64,000 nt of DNA from Woeseiaceae bacterium (lineage in GTDB: Bacteria > Pseudomonadota > Gammaproteobacteria > Steroidobacterales > Woeseiaceae). The position numbers were made by a program, and so were the translations under genes. Below the pieces are notes generated by a model. It saw only the letters and a program-made list of their open reading frames with translations, made no database searches and was not told where the DNA came from. The stretch is taken from contig JASJCQ010000008.1 in NCBI GenBank assembly GCA_030065915.1, forward strand, positions 124,001 through 188,000. Direction: 5' to 3'. The stretch's first letter is position 1. Every line of letters begins with the position of its first letter. This document shows positions 39,870 through 48,966 of this stretch, one piece after another.

Positions 39870-39922
39870 GCGTAATTTGTCGAGTGACTCCGGCAGCGAT
39901 TCTACCTGAAGTCACGCCAATG

Positions 39923-40801
39923 TCAGGATGAGAGCGCAATCACCCAGCAGAGCGTGATGATCCCGATCGCGAGAACACCGGCGCCTCTCTGCAGGTCATC
40001 GCTCTGCAGTCTTGTCTTGAATCTCGTCAGGTAAACGCCGCCGCCGAATCCTGCGACAAATCCCATAAGGTGCGCACCAATATCCGTGTTGCTGTCACCG
40101 GTTCCTGTGAACATCAGCAGTGCCAGTCCTCCGACGATCGGACCGACACGATAGGTCCATCGTTCGTCGCGAAAGACCCGTGCTCGCCAGGCGAAACCCG
40201 ACGCGAGTCCGAGCGCCGCGAACACGGCCGTGGACGCACCAATGGAACGATGGGTCTCTTCCAGCAGCAGCGTATTGACGCCGTTGCCGAGTGCCGCGCA
40301 AAGAAGGATCGTCAGCCAGGCAACGCCCGAACCGGCGAAGCGGCCGGCGAACGTGCCGAATAGTGCGCCGAAGACGATGTTCCCGGCAAGGTGTTCAAGG
40401 CCGCCGTGCAGCGTCAATGCCGTCACGGACCGCCATAGTTCGCCATTGCGAAACAGCTCCCCGTCGATGCGACCCACATTGCGCCATATCTCGCCGAATG
40501 CACCGGCGGCATCCAGCCAGGCAACGCCTACGATGACAAGCAGGTAAGCGACCACGCCCGGGACCGGGTCCATGGTCTCGATCCTGGCGGCGGGTTTGGG
40601 CTGTTGCGGCGGATTTTCTTCGTCATACAGCCGCAGCTCTTCCGCCGCTTGCCCCGACAGCTCCGCTGGAACCACGATGGCGGAACCGCCCTCGTCGCTA
40701 ACCACCTGGTGCGGTATGCCGGCCGCGCTCAGTACCAGCGATCGATCCGCGCAGGCTGCGCGGTTCCTGCTCTCAAAGACCACGCGGAGGTCGTCATGCA
40801 T
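39923..40801 (-). CDS. Rhomboid-family intramembrane serine protease
   Basis: A 292-residue inner-membrane protein. Residues 1-60 form a small DUF2007-like domain (VVFESRNRAACADRSLVLSAAGIPHQVV). Six or so helices follow with the rhomboid signatures HGGLEHLAGNIVFGALFG and the catalytic GAST (IGASTAVFAALG), with a His in the later helix (IGAHLMGFVAGFGGG). It overlaps the sirtuin gene by 8 bp. Substrate unknown. Confidence 0.9.
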   Translation of the reverse strand: MHDDLRVVFESRNRAACADRSLVLSAAGIPHQVVSDEGGSAIVVPAELSGQAAEELRLYDEENPPQQPKPAARIETMDPVPGVVAYLLVIVGVAWLDAAGAFGEIWRNVGRIDGELFRNGELWRSVTALTLHGGLEHLAGNIVFGALFGTFAGRFAGSGVAWLTILLCAALGNGVNTLLLEETHRSIGASTAVFAALGLASGFAWRARVFRDERWTYRVGPIVGGLALLMFTGTGDSNTDIGAHLMGFVAGFGGGVYLTRFKTRLQSDDLQRGAGVLAIGIITLCWVIALSS

Positions 40802-41624
40802 TGGACAAGTCGCTGTCCAGTTCGCTCAAGACCTGGCCACAGTCGTTTTCGATCTTGAGCGTCGCGAGATCGTCAGCACGGGTCTTGCCGTGATTCAGGA
40901 TGCAGATCGGTTTCCCGAGTTCGCTGGCGCGTCGTGCGAAACGAAAGCCTGAAAAGACCATCAGCGATGATCCGATAACCACCAGTGCGGGCGTTCGTTC
41001 GATGCTGTCCATGGCCTCCCGGACACGGTCCTTAGGCACGTTCTCACCGAAAAACACGACGTCGGGCTTAACGGTACCGCCGCAGACCGGGCAATCCGGT
41101 ACGGCGAACAGATCGATATCCGACTCGCTCAACTGTGCGTCGCCGTCAGGTTTGTAGTAATCGACGCTGGCGTCCCAGCCCGGGTTCGCCGTGGCCAGCT
41201 CCCGCTGCCAGCGATCGCGTGACAGTGGCGCCTGGCAGTCCAGGCAGACGACCCGGTCGAGTCGACCGTGCAGGTCGACGACGCGCTCGCTGCCTGCCCG
41301 CTGGTGAAGGCAGTCCACGTTCTGGGTGATCAGTGTGTCGATGTGTCCGCGGCGTTCGAGGGAGGCAAGGGCCCGGTGTGCTTTATTCGGTGCCGCCGTC
41401 GCGATACGTTTCCAGCCCGCATAGCTCCTTGCCCAGTATCGCTGGCGCGTTGACGCCTTGCCGACGAAGTCGCCGTATTGAACGGGCTGGGCGTTCTTCC
41501 ACTTGCCGTCCTTATCCCTGTAGTCCGGGATGCCGGACGCTGTGCTGACACCGGCACCACCCAGCATTGAAACCGGTCCGTACCGTTCTATAAAGGACCG
41601 TAGTCTCTGCGCGTCTCTGGCCAT
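40794..41624 (-). CDS. SIR2-family NAD-dependent protein deacetylase
   Basis: A 276-residue sirtuin. The NAD-binding start GGAGVSTASGIPDYR, TQNVDCLHQRAG, catalytic His in VVDLHGR, and two zinc-cysteine pairs (CLDC and CPVC) are all present. It removes acyl groups from lysines in the cytoplasm. The long zinc-module insert is typical of class II bacterial sirtuins (SIRT4-like). Translationally coupled with the rhomboid gene downstream. Confidence 0.93.
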   Translation of the reverse strand: MARDAQRLRSFIERYGPVSMLGGAGVSTASGIPDYRDKDGKWKNAQPVQYGDFVGKASTRQRYWARSYAGWKRIATAAPNKAHRALASLERRGHIDTLITQNVDCLHQRAGSERVVDLHGRLDRVVCLDCQAPLSRDRWQRELATANPGWDASVDYYKPDGDAQLSESDIDLFAVPDCPVCGGTVKPDVVFFGENVPKDRVREAMDSIERTPALVVIGSSLMVFSGFRFARRASELGKPICILNHGKTRADDLATLKIENDCGQVLSELDSDLSNA

Positions 41625-41721
41625 CGGGTAATGATTGCGTCGGAATCCCTGACTTCAATGCGTCTTCAGCTTGCGTTAAGGCAGCCACTCGCACACTCAA
41701 CGTATGAATCGGGAGACGAAG

Positions 41722-41796
41722 ATGAGTGTTTTCAGACGACTGTATTTCGGCGCCGCGTTGATAGGCGCCGTGTTTCTGTATCTGTCGCTATTCTAG
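41722..41796 (+). CDS. Very small hydrophobic membrane peptide
   Basis: A 24-codon frame, MSVFRRLYFGAALIGAVFLYLSLF, starts with ATG 6 nt after a GGGAG Shine-Dalgarno. Two arginines at the N-terminus followed by one 17-residue hydrophobic segment look like a single-helix inner-membrane protein. An in-frame ATG at 41704 would give 30 residues but has no ribosome-binding site. The frame lies in a 200 bp gap between divergent genes. Function unknown. Confidence 0.55.
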   Translation: MSVFRRLYFGAALIGAVFLYLSLF

Positions 41797-41841
41797 ACGG
41801 CAACCTGATAAAGTGACAGGAGACGCTTATCTGAGGTTAAT

Positions 41842-42381
41842 GTGCGCCGCCTGATCCTCCTTTCCTTGCTCACCATTCCGGTGCTCCCCGTCCGTGCCGA
41901 CGTCACAGACGCGGCCGAAAACGGCTTTACCAGTGTCAACGAAGTTACGATCGCGTCGACACCAACCGAAGCGTGGCTTGCCGCGACCCAACAGGTCGCT
42001 GCCTGGTGGAACGCCGATCACACGCTGTCGGGAGACGCGTCCCGACTTTCGATCGAGGCCAGGCCGATGGGGTGTTTTTGCGAATCGCTGGGTGACGACG
42101 CAGGGATCGTGCATCTGACCGTGACGGCCGTCAGCCCGGATAGCCTGTTGCGCATGACAGGTGGCCTCGGTCCGCTCGGTGTCATGGGCGTCGACGGCAA
42201 TATGACATGGGAATTCGAGGAGGCCGATAACGGTACCCTCATTCGCTTCACTTACGCGGTTGGCGGTTATGCGAAAGATGGCCTGCAGGAACTGGCCGGA
42301 CCAGTCGATCGTGTCGTCGGAGAGGCGCTCAAGCGGCTGGCCAGGTTTGTCGAAACCGGATCGCCGCTGCCCGATGAGTGA
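41842..42381 (+). CDS. Secreted SRPBCC-fold protein
   Basis: A 179-residue protein with a signal peptide (about 1-19, ending PVRAD) and a START/SRPBCC-like domain (EVTIASTPTEAWLAAT, WWNADHTLSGDA, GTLIRFTYAVGGYA). Such folds bind hydrophobic ligands; most bacterial relatives are cytoplasmic, so export is notable. The start is GTG with TGAGG upstream. It overlaps the Nudix gene by 8 bp. Confidence 0.75.
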   Translation: MRRLILLSLLTIPVLPVRADVTDAAENGFTSVNEVTIASTPTEAWLAATQQVAAWWNADHTLSGDASRLSIEARPMGCFCESLGDDAGIVHLTVTAVSPDSLLRMTGGLGPLGVMGVDGNMTWEFEEADNGTLIRFTYAVGGYAKDGLQELAGPVDRVVGEALKRLARFVETGSPLPDE

Positions 42382-43123
42382 TACCGCTGAAGCCAGGCCG
42401 TCGTCTACGGTCATACTGGCTAGGGCCGCCGAAGACGCGCCGGAACTCCTGATGGTCAGGCGCCACGCATCGTCGTCATTCGGCGGTGCATGGGTCTTTC
42501 CGGGCGGTGTGCTGGACAACGACGACGAAGCTGCGGCAGAACGCTGCGGGTCGCTAAGTGCCGAAACAGCAAACGCAACGCTGGCTGTGGATGCGGGCGG
42601 GCTGGCCTATTTCTCTGCTGCGATTCGCGAACTGTTCGAGGAGACGGGAATCCTGCTTGCCGACGCCGAGACGCCCGATGCCGCGACGATACGTTCAGAC
42701 CTGCTCGACGGCAGCAGGCCGTGGTCCGAGCTCGTCGCCGAACGAGACGTCAAGCTCTCGCTGCCGGCACTCTGCTATATCAGCCACTGGATCACGCCGA
42801 GGGTGCTGCCAAAGCGCTATTCCACACGCTTCTTCATCGCCGAATACACCGGCCGCGCTGAACCGAATGCCTGCGGCGGTGAAGTGCTCGATTGCCGCTG
42901 GCTCAGCGCTCACCGTGCGCTCGAGCTGGCCGAACGGGGCCATATTGAGCTGCACCTCCCGACCCAGATCACGCTGCAGGGACTTGTTCGTCACAAGAAC
43001 GTACAGACGTTGATGCAGTGGGCCCGCTGCCAGGCGGATCAGGGCGTCCCCTGCATCTTTCCGGAGCTGCCGGAAGAGCGCGCCGTACTCGAGGCCGTTG
43101 CGCGAGGTGGCAGGCAGGAATGA
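42374..43123 (+). CDS. Nudix hydrolase (NUDT19-like)
   Basis: A 249-residue Nudix enzyme. The start at 42374 (MSDTAEARP) overlaps the previous stop; a longer frame is not supported. Residues after VFPGGVLDND are followed by an insert of about 40 residues, and the rest of the Nudix box (IRELFEETGILL) follows at about 96, as in coenzyme-A diphosphatase relatives such as NUDT19. A CoA- or nucleotide-sugar-type substrate is likely. Stop overlaps the MBL gene by 4 bp. Confidence 0.85.
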   Translation: MSDTAEARPSSTVILARAAEDAPELLMVRRHASSSFGGAWVFPGGVLDNDDEAAAERCGSLSAETANATLAVDAGGLAYFSAAIRELFEETGILLADAETPDAATIRSDLLDGSRPWSELVAERDVKLSLPALCYISHWITPRVLPKRYSTRFFIAEYTGRAEPNACGGEVLDCRWLSAHRALELAERGHIELHLPTQITLQGLVRHKNVQTLMQWARCQADQGVPCIFPELPEERAVLEAVARGGRQE

Positions 43124-43938
43124 AGACAGTCGTGCAACTGTCACCGGGCCTGCGTCGCGTACTGGCGCCCAACCCGTCGATGATGACGGGGCCCGGCACC
43201 AACACGTATCTGCTCGGAGAGGAAGCGGTCGCGGTCGTCGACCCTGGCCCGGTCATTCCGGAGCATCTGGATCGCATCCGCGAGCTCGCGCCGCGCATTG
43301 ACTGGGTGCTGGCAACGCACACCCACCCGGACCACTCGCCGGCCGCACGGGAGCTTGCCGAGGCATGCGATGCGGAGCTGCTCGGAATGCCACCACCGCC
43401 GACGGCGCACCAGGACCTGACGTTCGAACCGAGTCGCGTGCTGACCGACGGCGACGTCTTAGCGACCGATGAGTTTCGACTCACTGCGATACACACGCCG
43501 GGCCATGCGTCGAATCACCTGTGCTACCTGCACGAGGCCAGCAATTCGATCATCACCGGCGATCACGTCATCGAGGGCTCCACGGTCGTCATCAACCCGC
43601 CCGACGGCAACATGCGGGACTATCTGTCATCGCTCAAGCGCGTGAGAGACCTGCGACCAGACGCGTTGTTGCCCGGTCATGGAGAGCGGATCACGGATCC
43701 GACCGCGGTGATCGACTGGATCATCGACCACCGCCTCGCGCGTGAGGCGAAGGTGCTGGCTGCGCTTAAGGCAAACCCGACATCGACAGCCGCCGACCTC
43801 GTGCCCGAGGTGTATCGGGACGTTCCCGAACACCTGTACGGCTGGGCAGAGCGCTCCTTGCTCGCGCACCTCACCAAGCTAGTCGAAGACGAACGCGCCG
43901 CCGTCGACGATCGTCGCTACACGCTGCTGCCTGAATAA
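43120..43938 (+). CDS. MBL-fold metallo-hydrolase (LACTB2-like)
   Basis: A 272-residue metallo-beta-lactamase-fold enzyme with the metal motif THTHPDHSPAA and later His/Asp ligands (TPGHASNHLCYL, GDHV, LPGHGE). A C-terminal winged region follows, as in LACTB2-type RNA hydrolases and glyoxalase II relatives. The start ATG overlaps the Nudix stop (ATGA). Substrate unknown; operon with the SRPBCC and Nudix genes. Confidence 0.87.
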   Translation: MKTVVQLSPGLRRVLAPNPSMMTGPGTNTYLLGEEAVAVVDPGPVIPEHLDRIRELAPRIDWVLATHTHPDHSPAARELAEACDAELLGMPPPPTAHQDLTFEPSRVLTDGDVLATDEFRLTAIHTPGHASNHLCYLHEASNSIITGDHVIEGSTVVINPPDGNMRDYLSSLKRVRDLRPDALLPGHGERITDPTAVIDWIIDHRLAREAKVLAALKANPTSTAADLVPEVYRDVPEHLYGWAERSLLAHLTKLVEDERAAVDDRRYTLLPE

Positions 43939-43975
43939 GGGGCGACCGGGTTCATCGCCACCGTATTGACAGGCC

Positions 43976-44962
43976 TTACTCCACCTGCCAGCTGTTCGGC
44001 CCGGCTATCACGTCGGCAACCGAGCGGCGCCTCTGCATGTTGCTGGGATGATGGGCGTGGAACGCCGTCTCGTAGGCTACCGCCGGATTGCGGTAGATGA
44101 CCCCCAGCGCGACCGGCTTGTCGAGCGCGATCAGCAAGCGGGCAATGACTTCGTTGGTCTCATCGTGAATGAGGATAGGGTCCGAGGCCGTGCTCGCATC
44201 AACGATTTTCAGCACATAGCGTTCATTGTCGAATGCAATGCCGCGTTCCGAGTCTTTGCCGAACAACATCGGTTCGCCGTGGCGCAGGTGCAGCTGCGTG
44301 TCATGGGCCGTCTTCCTGTCGGTGAATGATGCGTAGACGTCCTTGTTGTAGACAATACAGTTCTGGTAGATCTCCGTAAGCGCGCTGCCGTCGAAGGCGT
44401 GTGCCTGCTCCAGTACGTGCGCGAGCCCGGTCTTGTCGGTGTCTATCGCGCGCGCAAAGAATCGACCGCCGCAACCGAGTGCCAATTGGCCGGCCGAGAT
44501 CGGTACGTCGAACGAGCCGTCCGGGCTCGATGGCGTGCGAGTTCCGAGTCTCGACGTCGGCGAATACTGGCCTTTCGTCAGGCCGTAAACCTCGTTATTG
44601 AACAGCAGAATCTTGAGGCCGACGTTCCGTCGCAGCGTGTGGATCAGGTGATTGCCACCGATCGACAATGCGTCGCCGTCACCGGTAACGACCCAGACAT
44701 CGAGCTCCGGGTTCGCCAGCTTGAGCCCGGTGGCAATGGCCGGCGCTCGTCCGTGTATCGTGTGAAAACCGTAGGTGTTGACGTAGTAGGGGAAGCGAGC
44801 CGCACAGCCAATACCGGACACAAAAGCAGTGTTGTCCGGACGGGCGCCGACATCGGCCAGTGCCTTGGTCATGGATTTCAGGATCGCATAGTCGCCGCAA
44901 CCCGGGCACCAGCGAATCTCCTGCGAGCTTGCGAAGTCTTTTGCTGTCAGTTGGCTGCTCAT
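43976..44962 (-). CDS. korB: 2-oxoacid:ferredoxin oxidoreductase, beta subunit
   Basis: The 328-residue thiamine-diphosphate subunit. WCPGCGDYAI is at the N-terminus (iron-sulfur/TPP region), and the TPP-magnesium motif GDGDALSIG with NNEVYGLTKGQ follows. The start at 44962 (MSSQLTAKD) overlaps the korA stop (ATGA); the longer frame upstream is not conserved. With korA it oxidatively decarboxylates 2-oxoglutarate or a similar 2-oxoacid to the acyl-CoA and reduces ferredoxin. The exact substrate cannot be read from the sequence. Confidence 0.92.
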   Translation of the reverse strand: MSSQLTAKDFASSQEIRWCPGCGDYAILKSMTKALADVGARPDNTAFVSGIGCAARFPYYVNTYGFHTIHGRAPAIATGLKLANPELDVWVVTGDGDALSIGGNHLIHTLRRNVGLKILLFNNEVYGLTKGQYSPTSRLGTRTPSSPDGSFDVPISAGQLALGCGGRFFARAIDTDKTGLAHVLEQAHAFDGSALTEIYQNCIVYNKDVYASFTDRKTAHDTQLHLRHGEPMLFGKDSERGIAFDNERYVLKIVDASTASDPILIHDETNEVIARLLIALDKPVALGVIYRNPAVAYETAFHAHHPSNMQRRRSVADVIAGPNSWQVE

Positions 44963-46794
44963 AGCTTCGATCTCTCTTGCTCGATGGCCTTCACCAGTTC
45001 GGAAATCAGGAACGGTTGACCCGTTACCTTGGTCAGTGGCGTCGGTTGTATACCGAGCTTGTCGCGCAACACGGTGCTCAACTGGCCGTCGTTCATCTCT
45101 GCGACGACGACGGACCTGAATCCGCTCAGTAGCTCGCCGAGGTTTTTCGGCAACGGGTTCAGGTAACGAATGTGAATAAAGCTCGTGCCGGTTCGGCGCG
45201 CCGCCTGGTACAGAGGACCGCGAGTCGAGCCCCAGCCAACCAGTACGATGTCGCCTTTGTCGTCGCCGAATTCCATGGCCTGGTCCGGGATGAAGTTCGC
45301 GACCGATTCGAGCTTTTTGCGTCTCAGGTCCGTCATGGCCTGGTGATTGTCCGGGTCGTAAGAGATATGGCCGCTTGAAAGGTCTTTCTCGAGGCCGCCG
45401 ATGCGGTGCACGAGGTCCGGCATTCCCGGCGTGACCCACGCCCTGCCGAGGCTCGACGCATCCCTCGCGAACGCGAGTCGCTGCGGGTCCGAACTATCGC
45501 TGGCCTCGACCGGGTGAGATTCGATAGGAGCGTAATCCGACAGATCGGGAATTCGCCAGGGTTCCGCGGCATTCGAAAGATAACCGTCAGCCAGCAGGAT
45601 GACCGGCGTCATGTGCCGCAGTGCGATGCGAGTCGCTTCGATCGCCGTGTCGAAACAGTCACCAGCAGACGCAGCGGCGAGAACGGGGATCGGTGTGTCG
45701 CCATTGCGGCCATAGATCGCCTGGTAAAGGTCAGACTGCTCGGTCTTCGTCGGCAGTCCGGTAGAGGGTCCGCCACGTTGCCAGTTCACTACCAGCAGGG
45801 GCAACTCTGCGCTGACAGCCAGGCCAAGCGCCTCAGTCTTGAGTGCAATGCCGGGACCGGAGCTCGACGTAGCACCGATCATGCCGCCGTATGAGGCTCC
45901 GATCGCAGCACCGACGGCGGCGATCTCGTCTTCGGCCTGGAATGTCCCGACGCCGTGCTCGCCGAGTTTGGCGAGGCGGTGCAGCAGCGGCGAGGACGGC
46001 GTGATCGGATACGAGCAGAACAGGACCTGTCGGTCAGCGAGTTCCCCGGCCGCAGCGATACCGAGCGCCATGGCTTCGCTGCCGGTTATGCTGCGGTAAC
46101 GCCCGGGCTCAAGCTGCGCCTCGCCTACGCGGACCTTTTCGACGGCTGACAGCTCACTGGTCTCTCCATAAGCGTGCCCGGCTCGAAGCGCTGCGACATT
46201 CGCGTCCCGCATCGCGGGTGCATTCTTGAGCCGTCGATCGAGCCATCCAATCGCAGAGTCGAGTGAACGGTCGAACATCCAGAACAGCAGGCCGAGTGCC
46301 CAGAAGTTCTTGCACTGGCCGCCGTCACTTTTCGACAGTCCGAATTCGGCGACGGACTCCAGATTCAGCCGGCCAATATCGGCGGCCACGACGGTGTATT
46401 CGCTCAGCGAGTCGTCATCCAGCGGGTTCGCGTCATAACCCGCCTTGGTCAGGTTCCTTGCACTGAACCCGTCATTGTTAACGATTATCAACGTTCCCGG
46501 ATGCAGCATCGGCAGGCTGACCTTCAGGGCTGCCGGGTTGAACGCGACCAGCACATCGGGCGAATCGCCGGGTGTCGTGATCGGGTCGTCGCCGAGGTTG
46601 ATCTGGTACGCGGACACGCCGAAGGTCGTACCTGCCGGCGCACGGATCTCGGCGGGGTAGTCCGGGAACGTCGCGAAGTCGCTGCCCGACAGTGCCGTCG
46701 ATACGGCGAACTGCGAGCCCATGAGCTGGATGCCATCGCCGGAGTCGCCGGCCAGGCGGACGACGATGGATTTTAACTGGGGATTCTTGGTCAA
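44959..46794 (-). CDS. korA: 2-oxoacid:ferredoxin oxidoreductase, fused gamma-alpha subunit
   Basis: An approximately 611-residue subunit. The N-terminal gamma domain has VVRLAGDSGDGIQLMGSQF, and the alpha domain begins near GSEAMALGIAAAG with SYPITPSSPLL and a GPGIALKTEALG segment. The start is uncertain: TTG at 46794 gives the family N-terminus, while ATG codons upstream would lie inside the divergent fdxA start region. The gene diverges from fdxA, which may encode its electron acceptor. Confidence 0.9.
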   Translation of the reverse strand: MTKNPQLKSIVVRLAGDSGDGIQLMGSQFAVSTALSGSDFATFPDYPAEIRAPAGTTFGVSAYQINLGDDPITTPGDSPDVLVAFNPAALKVSLPMLHPGTLIIVNNDGFSARNLTKAGYDANPLDDDSLSEYTVVAADIGRLNLESVAEFGLSKSDGGQCKNFWALGLLFWMFDRSLDSAIGWLDRRLKNAPAMRDANVAALRAGHAYGETSELSAVEKVRVGEAQLEPGRYRSITGSEAMALGIAAAGELADRQVLFCSYPITPSSPLLHRLAKLGEHGVGTFQAEDEIAAVGAAIGASYGGMIGATSSSGPGIALKTEALGLAVSAELPLLVVNWQRGGPSTGLPTKTEQSDLYQAIYGRNGDTPIPVLAAASAGDCFDTAIEATRIALRHMTPVILLADGYLSNAAEPWRIPDLSDYAPIESHPVEASDSSDPQRLAFARDASSLGRAWVTPGMPDLVHRIGGLEKDLSSGHISYDPDNHQAMTDLRRKKLESVANFIPDQAMEFGDDKGDIVLVGWGSTRGPLYQAARRTGTSFIHIRYLNPLPKNLGELLSGFRSVVVAEMNDGQLSTVLRDKLGIQPTPLTKVTGQPFLISELVKAIEQERSKL

Positions 46795-46903
46795 GGCTTG
46801 AGGATGTCTGTAGTCAGCGTTGCGGAATCTAGCGTGTTTGCCACTCTTGATATGGTGCGCAACTTCGCATAGCGTACACGCTGTCTGCAATAAGGGATTA
46901 CCC

Positions 46904-47227
46904 ATGACCTTCGTCGTCACAGAAGCCTGCATCAAGTGCAAACTCACCGACTGCGTGGAAGTCTGCCCGGTCGATTGTTTTCACGAGGGGCCGAACTTCC
47001 TCGTCATCGATCCGGACGAGTGCATCGACTGCACGCTGTGCGAGCCAGAGTGCCCCGTCGAGGCTATTTACTCAGAGGATGAGTTGCCGGCGGGCCAGGA
47101 GCACTTCCTCGAGCTCAACGCGGAGCTCTCGCAGGAGTGGCCCGTCATCACGGAAATGCAGGATCCACCCGCCGACGCCGACGAGTGGCGCGAGGTCAAG
47201 GACAAGCTTCAGTACCTCGAACGCTAG
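46904..47227 (+). CDS. fdxA: 7Fe ferredoxin FdxA
   Basis: A 107-residue ferredoxin. Cysteines in [20 protein letters not shown] and [17 protein letters not shown] bind one 3Fe-4S and one 4Fe-4S cluster; the C-terminal helix region is the usual FdxA extension. It diverges from korAB across about 110 bp and is the probable partner. Its stop codon lies in the left end of a repeat element. Confidence 0.95.
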   Translation: MTFVVTEACIKCKLTDCVEVCPVDCFHEGPNFLVIDPDECIDCTLCEPECPVEAIYSEDELPAGQEHFLELNAELSQEWPVITEMQDPPADADEWREVKDKLQYLER

Positions 47228-47400
47228 CCCGAATATCTCACTCATTGCGCGGGCTCTCTCTGGCCCGTCGCCTGCACAAGCGCTTTTCCTCACTCGGACA
47301 CACCCGGTATTCCGCTCGATCGGAAAACCCCTTGTGCAGACAACGGCCCGAACGACTTTGCCCATAAATCGGTGAGACCGTTAGGCTGGTCCGGCGTTAA
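47222..47400. repeat. Intergenic repeat copy 2
   Basis: The element begins CGCTAGCCCGA, shared with copy 1 at 36867, again overlapping a stop codon (fdxA). Its right part carries the same AATCGGTGAGAC (47367-47378). Inside are inverted pairs, for example CTGCACAAG near 47272 and CTTGTGCAG near 47334. It lies between the convergent fdxA and dehalogenase genes and contains no ORF. It looks like a small mobile or structured repeat; family not recognised. Confidence 0.55.
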
Positions 47401-47407
47401 GACACTT

Positions 47408-48307
47408 TCAGACAGCTTCAGGCTGTGTGTTGCCGATGAAGTCGATCATCGCCTCGGCCAGTTGCGGCCCCTTTTCTTCCTGAAGAAAGTGTCCCGCGCC
47501 GTGGATGGTCGTGTGCCGGACGCCGCGGGCACCCGGCACGGTTTGTTGCCAGGCTCGCTCACCGCCTCGCGTGATCGGATCCTTGTCACTGAACATCGTC
47601 ATGAAGGGTTTTTCCCATTGCTTGAACACCTGCCACGCGGCGCGGTTCGCCTCGCTGGCCGGGTCATCCGGCTGCGTCGGTACCAGCAACGGGAACGCAC
47701 GCGCCGCCGCCTTGTACTTCGATGACGGAAACGGCGCGTCGTAGGCCGCGACGACCGCGTCGTCGAGGTCTGCGACCGTTCCCTTCTGAATGATCTTGCC
47801 TATCGGAAAGTACGGGCTGTATTTCGCGAATCGCTGCCAGTTCAGGAAAGCCCTCGGCATCTGCTGGTCGCCGGTCGGCAGGCCGCCGTTGCCCAGCGCG
47901 ATACGAGCGAAGCGTTGTTCGTTTTCGGCGGCGACCCTCAAGCCAATCAATGATCCCCAGTCCTGGCAAAACAGGTTGATCGAATCAAGGTTCAGCGCCT
48001 CGATGAAGAGCCGCATCCAGCTTACGTGTTGCTCGTAGGAGTATTCGCTGATGTCGCGCAACTTGTCGGACCGGCCGAAGCCGACCAGGTCCGGGGCCAC
48101 GACGCGAAAACCCGCATCAACGAGCGGCGGGATCATGTGCCGATACAGGTAGGACCAGCTCGGTTCGCCATGCAGTAACAGCACGAGTTCGCCATCGCCC
48201 TCGTCGACATGGTGCATGCGCAAGCCATCGATGTCCGCATAGCGGGGCGTGAACGGATAGTCAGGCAGGTTTTCGAAACGGCTGTCGGGTGTTCGGAGGA
48301 CTTTCAT
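47408..48307 (-). CDS. Haloalkane dehalogenase, subfamily I
   Basis: A 299-residue alpha/beta hydrolase. HGEPSWSYLYR (with Glu48) is the HLD-I oxyanion/halide segment, the nucleophile is Asp116 in FCQDWGS, and a His lies near 276 in IHGAGHFLQEE. Dehalogenases cleave carbon-halogen bonds with water. The Asp nucleophile and HGEP motif point to HLD-I (DhlA/DhmA/DmmA-like), not an epoxide hydrolase. The physiological substrate is unknown. Confidence 0.88.
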   Translation of the reverse strand: MKVLRTPDSRFENLPDYPFTPRYADIDGLRMHHVDEGDGELVLLLHGEPSWSYLYRHMIPPLVDAGFRVVAPDLVGFGRSDKLRDISEYSYEQHVSWMRLFIEALNLDSINLFCQDWGSLIGLRVAAENEQRFARIALGNGGLPTGDQQMPRAFLNWQRFAKYSPYFPIGKIIQKGTVADLDDAVVAAYDAPFPSSKYKAAARAFPLLVPTQPDDPASEANRAAWQVFKQWEKPFMTMFSDKDPITRGGERAWQQTVPGARGVRHTTIHGAGHFLQEEKGPQLAEAMIDFIGNTQPEAV

Positions 48308-48348
48308 TGTCGGCTCCCGGCGGAGAGGTCCAAGCGAGCATAGCAGCC

Positions 48349-48966
48349 TTAGTCTGTCACCGCCGGACTGCCCTGTTTCAGCGCGCTCGATACTCGGTTA
48401 ACGATCGTCGCAACCAGCAGCAGTGAGACGAAGGCAAGCAGCGTCTGTACCCAGAGACCCGCTTCGAGACCCGATCCGATCGCAAGTGCGAGCGCGCCGA
48501 AAAAGAACGCGCGATCGCTTTTGCCCATCGGCCCGTCGTAGCGTCGCTCGGCGCCGGCCTGGATCGCGACGACGCCCGTCATTTCTGACAGCACGGCGAG
48601 CAGGACAACGAGCAGCACGAGTTCGCCCGATACGCCCGGCAGCAGCGCGAAGGGCAGGTACAAGACGATGTCCGAGACGACGTCGCCGAGCTCGTTCAGG
48701 AATCCGCCCAGCCGTGACTGCTGGCCGTGCTCGCGCGCGAGCATGCCGTCGAGCGCATTCAGGCCCATCCGTACGAACAGAACGAACGGCAAGGCCAGCA
48801 ACACCGAGGCATGCTCGTGCTTGAACGCAATCAATGCGCCCGTTGCGATTGACAGCAGCGTCGCGCCGACAGTGAGCTGGTTAGGGGTCACGCCATGACC
48901 TGCGAGCCACTGGCAGACAGGGCGCAGCAGGTTCGTGAATGCGGGTTTAAGGTCGTAGATGGTCAT
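48349..48966 (-). CDS. CDP-alcohol phosphatidyltransferase
   Basis: A 205-residue inner-membrane enzyme with the catalytic pattern DGxxARxxxxxSRxGxxxNExxD (NALDGMLAREHGQQS..LNELGD) and about six helices. It joins a CDP-alcohol (CDP-diacylglycerol) to an alcohol to make phospholipid. Start at 48966 (MTIYDLKP) overlaps the plsC stop by 4 bp. The acceptor alcohol is unknown; the operon context (cdsA, plsC) makes a phospholipid role likely. Confidence 0.88.
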   Translation of the reverse strand: MTIYDLKPAFTNLLRPVCQWLAGHGVTPNQLTVGATLLSIATGALIAFKHEHASVLLALPFVLFVRMGLNALDGMLAREHGQQSRLGGFLNELGDVVSDIVLYLPFALLPGVSGELVLLVVLLAVLSEMTGVVAIQAGAERRYDGPMGKSDRAFFFGALALAIGSGLEAGLWVQTLLAFVSLLLVATIVNRVSSALKQGSPAVTD

